In this document: positions 59,113 through 64,000 of the stretch, one piece after another
Position numbering within the stretch: the first letter of the stretch is position 1
How the letters are laid out: every line of letters begins with the position of its first letter
NCBI RefSeq assembly: GCF_025465545.1
Contig: NZ_JAODMK010000015.1
Coordinates: 30,803 to 94,802, forward strand
DNA length: 64,000 nucleotides
Direction: 5' to 3'
Origin: Naasia sp.
GTDB taxonomy: Bacteria; Actinomycetota; Actinomycetes; Actinomycetales; Microbacteriaceae
The notes under the pieces: generated by a model
Database searches by the model: none
What the model was told of the DNA's origin: nothing
The model's input: only the letters and a program-made list of their open reading frames with translations
Made by a program: the position numbers and the translations under genes

Positions 59113-59745
59113 ATGGCTGAGGAGAAGGGCAACCAGACGCCGAACACGCCCGACGTGAGCGAGACGGAGCTACGGGCGAAGAAGGTCGACGAGCTTCGCG
59201 ATGAGGCGAAGGAGGTCGGCGTCTCGGGGACGTCGGGCATGAAGAAGGAGGAGCTCGTCCAGGCCGTCGCGCAGGCGGAACAGGCTCAGAGCGACGGCTC
59301 CTCCCAGGGCGGCTCGGCCGACCGGGGCGGCTCGTCGCACGACGAGGACGGCGACCTCGGTGCCGGTCCCGACGGCGGCAAGGTCCGGACCGGACCGGAC
59401 ACCTCCAAGTCGCTCAAGTACTCGCAGGAGGTCACCTCCACCGACGAAGAGCCGGAGCGCGAGGGCCGGAGCCTGGTTACCAGCCACCACGAGGTCATCA
59501 AGGAATGGGCCGAGGCCCGCAACGCGACGCCCGCCACCGTCCCCGGCACCGAGCACGACGATCACCTGGGAGTGCTGCGCCTCGACTTCGGCGACGACAA
59601 CGACGACCTGCGCCACGTGAGCTGGGAGGAGTGGTTCGACACCTTCGACAAGCGGCGGCTGAACTTCATCTACCAGGAGCAGCGCAGCGACGGCGCCGAG
59701 TCCAACTTCTTCCGGCTGGAGAGCCCCGACCGCGAGGACGGCTGA
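59113..59745 (+). CDS. Rho-N-domain protein of unknown function
   Basis: A 210-residue acidic protein. Residues about 17-53 (TELRAKKVDELRDEAKEVGV, then MKKEELVQAVA) form a Rho N-terminal/SAP-like helical domain that often binds nucleic acid. A Gly/Ser/Asp linker (about 58-95) follows. The C-terminal part (about 118-205, HHEVIKEWAEARNATPATVP, then GVLRLDFGDDNDD and SWEEWFDTFDKRRLNFIYQE) is a compact domain that I have seen only as a conserved hypothetical. It has AAGGAGAG before ATG 59113. It stands alone and is possibly stress-related (inference). Confidence 0.75.
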   Translation: MAEEKGNQTPNTPDVSETELRAKKVDELRDEAKEVGVSGTSGMKKEELVQAVAQAEQAQSDGSSQGGSADRGGSSHDEDGDLGAGPDGGKVRTGPDTSKSLKYSQEVTSTDEEPEREGRSLVTSHHEVIKEWAEARNATPATVPGTEHDDHLGVLRLDFGDDNDDLRHVSWEEWFDTFDKRRLNFIYQEQRSDGAESNFFRLESPDREDG

Positions 59746-59781
59746 GACCCATTCTCTGCCGCGGGGCGCGACGCGTTCCGC

Positions 59782-60690
59782 TCAGCCCAGGTCGCGGATC
59801 AGGGCCGCTGCGGTGCGCGCGCCGGCGCCTGCGGCGACGATGAGCTGCTGCGGTCCCGGCACGGTCGAGTCCCCCGCGGCATAGACGCCGGGCAGGCTCG
59901 TCCGGCCCTCCGGGTCGGTGAGCAGCAGGCCGTCCTGCGCCGTGGCCAGGCCCAGGCCGGCCGCATAGCCGAGGGCGGGCTCGTAGATGGGGCGGAGGAA
60001 GCCGGCAGTGCGCTCGACGAGTTCGCCGTCCGCGAGCAGCACGCCGGTCATCCCCCCACGGTCGCCCACGATGTCGCGGACCGGACGGCGCTCCACGAGG
60101 ATGCCGCGCTCACCGAGCTCGCGCTCCTCCGCCTCGGTGACGACGGCCGGGCCGTGCGGGAACACCACGATGTCGTCCGACCAGCGCGACAGCAAGATCG
60201 CCTGCTCGGCGAGATCGTCCGTCTCGCCGAGCAGGGCGAGCGGCTTGCCGGACTCCTCGTAGCCGTCGCAGGTCATGCAGCTGTGCAGGGTCGTGCCGTA
60301 GTGCGCCCGAATCCCCGGCAGCGCGGGCAGCCGCTCGACGAGACCCGTCGTGATCACCACCGCGTCCGCCGTCACGTCGCGATCCGTCGTTCCCCGGACT
60401 CCGGCAGCCTCGACCCGGAAGCGGCCGTCCTCCTGGCTGATCGTGGTGACCTTGGCGTTCTGCACCTCGGCCTCCGGGTACCGTTCGATCTCCTCGCGGC
60501 CGAGCTTGCGCAGCTCGAGCGGCGAGATGCCGTCACGGGTGGGGTAGCCGTGCGAGTGCAGCGTCGCCGCGTTGCGCGGCCGATTCGCGTCGAGCAGCAG
60601 CGTGCGGTGACGTGCCCGGACGATGTTGAGTGCGGCACCCAGGCCGGCCGGACCCGCGCCGATGACGACGACGCGGTAGGCGTCAGGCAT
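59782..60690 (-). CDS. Thioredoxin-reductase-like FAD/NAD(P)H oxidoreductase
   Basis: A 302-residue pyridine-nucleotide disulphide oxidoreductase. The FAD loop is [20 protein letters not shown] (about 7-26), the redox pair CMTC in [15 protein letters not shown] (about 133-147), and the C-terminal FAD block [20 protein letters not shown] (about 266-285). The NADPH motif between the domains (about 152-157) is weak (ALLGETDD). It resembles TrxR-like proteins of actinobacteria that lack a confirmed thioredoxin partner. Its ATG overlaps the gltX stop by eight bases, so both are co-transcribed. Confidence 0.88.
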   Translation of the reverse strand: MPDAYRVVVIGAGPAGLGAALNIVRARHRTLLLDANRPRNAATLHSHGYPTRDGISPLELRKLGREEIERYPEAEVQNAKVTTISQEDGRFRVEAAGVRGTTDRDVTADAVVITTGLVERLPALPGIRAHYGTTLHSCMTCDGYEESGKPLALLGETDDLAEQAILLSRWSDDIVVFPHGPAVVTEAEERELGERGILVERRPVRDIVGDRGGMTGVLLADGELVERTAGFLRPIYEPALGYAAGLGLATAQDGLLLTDPEGRTSLPGVYAAGDSTVPGPQQLIVAAGAGARTAAALIRDLG

Positions 60691-62176
60691 CGAGCACGCG
60701 GGAGAGGCGGGCGATGCGGGCGAGCGTGGACTCCTTGCCGAGGATCTCCATCGACTCGAAGAGGGGCGGGCTCACCCGGCGGCCGCTGATTGCGGTGCGG
60801 AGCGGCCCGAACGCGAGCCGCGGCTTGAGTCCGGCACCCTCGATCAGGGCGGCGCGCAGCGATTCCTCGATCGCGGTCCGCGACCAGTCCTCGAGCGGCT
60901 CCAGGGCGGTGAGAGCCAGGTCGAGGACCCGCCTGCCATCGCCGCCCGGCAGGGCGTCGGCGTCGTACTCGAAGCCGTCGTCGGTCGCGAAGAGGAAGCC
61001 GAGCATCCCGGGCACCTCGCCGAGCAGGTTGACGCGCTCCTGCACGAGCGGCGCCGCCTCCCGCAGGATGGCGCGCTCGGCCTCGGTCGGCGGATCGCTC
61101 ACGAGGCCGGCGAGGTAGGGGACGATGCGCTCCTCGAAGTCGCCCGCGGCGAGCATCCGGATGTGGTCGCCGTTGATCGACTCGGCCTTCTTGAGGTCGA
61201 AGCGCGCCGGGTTCGGGTTCACGTCGACGACGTCGAAGGCGGCGATCATCTCGTCGGTCGCGAAGACGTCCCGGTCGTGGGTCAGCGACCAGCCGAGCAG
61301 CGCCAGGTAGTTGACGAGGCCCTCGGGCACGAAGCCGCGCTCGCGGTGGTGGAACAGGTTCGACTCGGGGTCGCGCTTGGACAGCTTCTTGTTGCCCTCC
61401 CCCAGCACGTAGGGCAGGTGGCCGAAGCGAGGCACCCATTCGGCGATCCCGATATCGATGAGCGCGTGGTACAGCGCGATCTGCCGCGGCGTCGAGGAGA
61501 GCAGGTCCTCCCCTCGAAGCACGTGGGTGACGCGCATGAGGGCGTCGTCGACCGGGTTCACGAGCGTGTAGAGCGGCTGCCCGTTGGGGCGCACGACGAC
61601 GAAGTCGCTGAAGGATCCGGCCGGGAAGGTGATCTCACCGCGGACCAGGTCGTCGAAGGAGAGGTTGTCGTCGGGCACGCGGAGCCGCAGTGCGGGGACG
61701 CGTCCTTCGTCCCGGAACGCCTGGCGCTGCTCGCGGGTGAGGACCCGCTCGAAGTTGTCGTAGCCGAGCTTCGGGTCGCGGCCGGCCGCAACGTTGCGCG
61801 CCTCGATCTCCTCGCCCGTCGCGTAGCTCTCGTACAGGTGCCCCGTCTCGACCAGCCGGGCGATGACGTCCGCATAGATGTCGCCCCGTTGCGACTGCCG
61901 GTACGGGCCGTGCGGTCCGCCGACATCGATGCCCTCGTCCCAATCGAGCTTGAGCCAGCGCAGCGCCTCGACGATGAGCAGATAGCTCTCCTCGCTGTCC
62001 CGCGCAGCGTCGGTGTCCTCGATCCGGAACACCATCTTGCCGCCGGTGTGCCGGGCGTAGGCCCAGTTGAACAGCGCGGTGCGGACGAGGCCGACGTGGG
62101 GAGTGCCGGTGGGCGACGGGCAGAAGCGGACGCGGACGTCCGAGCCGGTCGCTTCGGAGAAGGGATAGGAAGCCAT
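60683..62176 (-). CDS. gltX: Glutamyl-tRNA synthetase
   Basis: A 497-residue class I aminoacyl-tRNA synthetase. The nucleotide-site motif is in [20 protein letters not shown] (about 17-36, with HVG as the HIGH variant), the KMSKS equivalent is [13 protein letters not shown] (about 264-276), and the C-terminal anticodon-binding helices follow. The length fits bacterial GltX. In organisms without GlnRS it charges both tRNA-Glu and tRNA-Gln, and a tRNA-Gln gene lies nearby. The start ATG 62176 is the only sensible one. Confidence 0.97.
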   Translation of the reverse strand: MASYPFSEATGSDVRVRFCPSPTGTPHVGLVRTALFNWAYARHTGGKMVFRIEDTDAARDSEESYLLIVEALRWLKLDWDEGIDVGGPHGPYRQSQRGDIYADVIARLVETGHLYESYATGEEIEARNVAAGRDPKLGYDNFERVLTREQRQAFRDEGRVPALRLRVPDDNLSFDDLVRGEITFPAGSFSDFVVVRPNGQPLYTLVNPVDDALMRVTHVLRGEDLLSSTPRQIALYHALIDIGIAEWVPRFGHLPYVLGEGNKKLSKRDPESNLFHHRERGFVPEGLVNYLALLGWSLTHDRDVFATDEMIAAFDVVDVNPNPARFDLKKAESINGDHIRMLAAGDFEERIVPYLAGLVSDPPTEAERAILREAAPLVQERVNLLGEVPGMLGFLFATDDGFEYDADALPGGDGRRVLDLALTALEPLEDWSRTAIEESLRAALIEGAGLKPRLAFGPLRTAISGRRVSPPLFESMEILGKESTLARIARLSRVLDA

Positions 62177-62246
62177 ACCGCTGTCGATCCTATCGACCGG
62201 CGCTTCCGCTCCCCGGGCCGTTGCGGTCGAGCGGGCCTCGGCCCGG

Positions 62247-63023
62247 TCAGCCTCGGTTGCGGGCGGGGTTGCTCAGCGTGCCGATTCCCTCGATCGTGAT
62301 CTCGACGGTCTGCCCGTGCACGAACCCGCCAGGGCCTGCGGGAGTGCCGGTGAGGATCACGTCGCCGGGCAGCAGGGTCCACACGTCCGAGGCGAAGGCG
62401 ATGATCTCCGGGACCGAGTGCAGCATGTCCCGGGTGTTGCCGCTGCGGCGAGGCTCGCCGTCCACGAAGGTGCTGATCTCGAGGGCGGAGGGGTCCAGCT
62501 CCGTCTCGATGACGGGGCCCAGCGGGCAGAAGGTGTCGTAGCCCTTCGCGCGGGCCCACTGGCCGTCGGCGAGCATCTGATCGCGCGCCGTGACGTCGTT
62601 GGCGATGGTGTAGCCGAACACGACCTCATGCGCGCGCTCGACCGGGACCTGTTTGGCGATGCGGCCGATCACGATGGCGAGCTCGCCCTCGTGCACGATC
62701 CGTCCCTCCACCGGTGGGAGCTGGATCGGGTCGCCGGGGCCGACCACCGAGGTGTTCGGCTTGAGGAAGAGCAGCGGGTGGCCGGCCGGCGCCGCCTGGC
62801 CGAGGTCGTCGCTGTGAGCCGCATAGTTGAGGCCGACGCCGACCACCTTGGAGCGCGGGATGACGGGCGCGAGAAGCTTGACCGAGCCGAGCGGGACGCG
62901 CTCCCCCGTCGTCGTGTAGCCGCTGAACATCGGGTCGCCGGCGAGCACGATCAGCTCGTCGGTCTCCTCATCGAGGATCCCGTACGCCGGGTCGCCCTGG
63001 ACACTGAACCGCGCGATCTTCAC
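62247..63023 (-). CDS. Fumarylacetoacetate hydrolase (FAH) family protein
   Basis: A 258-residue FAH-fold protein. An N-terminal subdomain (about 1-50) precedes the catalytic domain with [20 protein letters not shown] (about 61-80). The metal ligands Glu-Glu-Asp lie in [14 protein letters not shown] (about 109-122) and [12 protein letters not shown] (about 140-151). Members hydrolyse or decarboxylate acyl-pyruvates and 2-oxo acids, e.g. acylpyruvase or 2-hydroxyhepta-diene-dioate isomerase. It lies 70 bp upstream of gltX on the same strand; the two are commonly neighbours in actinobacteria. Substrate unknown. Confidence 0.9.
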   Translation of the reverse strand: MKIARFSVQGDPAYGILDEETDELIVLAGDPMFSGYTTTGERVPLGSVKLLAPVIPRSKVVGVGLNYAAHSDDLGQAAPAGHPLLFLKPNTSVVGPGDPIQLPPVEGRIVHEGELAIVIGRIAKQVPVERAHEVVFGYTIANDVTARDQMLADGQWARAKGYDTFCPLGPVIETELDPSALEISTFVDGEPRRSGNTRDMLHSVPEIIAFASDVWTLLPGDVILTGTPAGPGGFVHGQTVEITIEGIGTLSNPARNRG

Positions 63024-63195
63024 CCGCCGAGCCTAGTTCTCGGCGCGGTCCCCGGGGGGCGAGGAGGGCCGCGGCCCGGCTCGAAACCCCCTGCTCCCGT
63101 CGCCTCCATTCCTCCACAATCAACCCGCGAACCCGCACTCCACCAGGTATTCCTCCTTCCCATCGAGTGTCGGTGGCAGGTGTCACACTCAGTGC

Positions 63196-64000
63196 ATGAA
63201 CCGCTCGACGGACCTCCTCGCGGAGGAGGCGAACGCCCTCGCTCGACAGGTCGCCGAGCTGCCCTGGGGCGAGCACGAGCAGGGCCTCGACGGCCTCCTG
63301 GCCGGCGCCAAGGATGGGACCCTGCTGGGCCTCGTGGAGCGGGCCGGGTCGCTGGCCAAGCTGCTCGATGCGGTCGCCTGCCGGATCTCCGGCGAGATCG
63401 CGGCGCGCTCCGAGCGGGACGCGGTGGATCCGCTCGCGAAGCGCATGGGCGAGCGGACCGCGGCGGCGCTCGTTGCGCGCTCCGCCGGGGTCGGAACGAG
63501 CCGAGCGGCGGACTGGTGCTCGATCGGCAGACTGCTGGCCGCGCGCTCCAGCCTCTCGGGCGAGCCCCTTCCGCCGGCGTTCCCACAGCTTGCGGAGGCT
63601 CTCGACAGCGGCCTGCTCTCCGCCGACGCCGCCCGCGTTCTCGTCGACACCCTGCAGAAGGTGAGCGTGACGGCATCACACGAGCAGGTCGAGCTTCTCG
63701 AGGCGTTCCTCGTCGAGCAGGCCCGGTACGTCTCGGTCGCCGACCTCCCGGTGCTCTGCCGCCGCGTCCGCGACCAGTTCGATCCCGACGGCATCGAGCC
63801 CCGCGAGGAGGAGCTGCGGGCCAGGGCAGGCTTCTCGATCGTGCACCGCCGCGACGGCCTGCTGCGCTGGGTGATCGATGCGCACCCGGAGGCGGCCGGC
63901 TTCCTCACCGCCGCGCTCGACGCCAATCTGGCGCCCTCTCGCCGGGTCGCCTTTCTGGACCCGGACGAGGCCGCGGTCGACGACGCCCTCGCTGACACCC
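63196..64000 (+). CDS. DUF222/HNH-endonuclease family protein, truncated by the window end
   Basis: The first 268 codons of a plus-strand gene that continues past the window. The sequence is a DUF222 domain (about 40-265, KLLDAVACRISGEIAARSER, then SAGVGTSRAADWCSIGRLLA and HPEAAGFLTAALDANLAP). The HNH nuclease motif usually follows at the C-terminus and is not visible here. These proteins are abundant multi-copy genes of actinobacteria. ATG 63196 is taken as start, directly after a CACTCAGTGC stretch without a clear ribosome binding site. Confidence 0.85.
   Translation, partial: MNRSTDLLAEEANALARQVAELPWGEHEQGLDGLLAGAKDGTLLGLVERAGSLAKLLDAVACRISGEIAARSERDAVDPLAKRMGERTAAALVARSAGVGTSRAADWCSIGRLLAARSSLSGEPLPPAFPQLAEALDSGLLSADAARVLVDTLQKVSVTASHEQVELLEAFLVEQARYVSVADLPVLCRRVRDQFDPDGIEPREEELRARAGFSIVHRRDGLLRWVIDAHPEAAGFLTAALDANLAPSRRVAFLDPDEAAVDDALADT

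Noticed and set aside
1..64000. CRISPR array, insertion sequence, integrase or prophage genes
   Set aside because: I looked for regularly spaced repeats, transposase or recombinase motifs and terminal inverted repeats. Only the palindrome pair around the DUF559 gene was found.

Overview
This window comes from a high-GC actinobacterial chromosome, most likely a member of the Microbacteriaceae or a close relative. The evidence is GC-rich codon use, an LLM-class (F420-type) oxidoreductase, a DUF222/HNH nuclease, a DUF559 nuclease, several GntR-FCD and LacI regulators, many ABC importers, and glutamyl-tRNA synthetase near tRNA-Gln(CTG). The species assignment is inference. No integrase, transposase or CRISPR array was seen.

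Layout. (1) 0-8.6 kb: a catabolic locus for an aromatic or keto-acid compound, with a PrpF-type tautomerase, an extradiol-type dioxygenase, a GntR regulator, a dehydrogenase and a five-gene Liv-type importer. (2) 8.7-9.8 kb: a DUF559 nuclease gene bracketed by two copies of a 57-nt palindrome, one of which encodes the end of the protein. (3) 9.8-14.4 kb: an operon of aldehyde dehydrogenase, MFS carrier and CocE/NonD hydrolase behind a clear promoter. (4) 14.5-18.5 kb: the most unusual locus. It has a 176-residue acidic protein with a tryptophan/tyrosine-rich, two-cysteine tail, then a hairpin, then a fused ABC exporter (dead-peptidase-like domain, membrane domain, ATPase, cyclic-nucleotide-binding domain), then a DUF3105 membrane protein. 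It reads as a peptide precursor and its export machine, with no recognisable modification enzyme.

(5) 18.8-25.5 kb: an LLM oxidoreductase and a Dpp/Opp importer whose two ATPases are fused. (6) 25.5-32.9 kb: PH-domain, DUF805 and universal stress proteins, an SDR remnant, a CPBP membrane protease, a GH3 glycosidase and an MGDG-synthase-type glycosyltransferase. (7) 32.9-39.6 kb: a LacI-controlled operon of ADP-ribosylglycohydrolase, nucleoside hydrolase and a sugar-type importer without its ATPase.

(8) 39.9-58.4 kb: a minus-strand catabolic block flanked by two paralogous GntR regulators. It holds cyclic-amide hydrolase, N-carbamoyl amidohydrolase, class 1B dihydroorotate dehydrogenase with its PyrK subunit, amidase, asparaginase, PRTase-like proteins and a ribose-type importer. 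Two near-consensus promoters in it carry the same TGTATACA palindrome over the -10. The enzymes could convert orotate to dihydroorotate, carbamoyl-aspartate and aspartate (inference). (9) 58.7-64 kb: core-like genes: tRNA-Gln, a Rho-N-domain protein, a thioredoxin-reductase-like enzyme, gltX, an FAH-family enzyme and a truncated DUF222/HNH gene.
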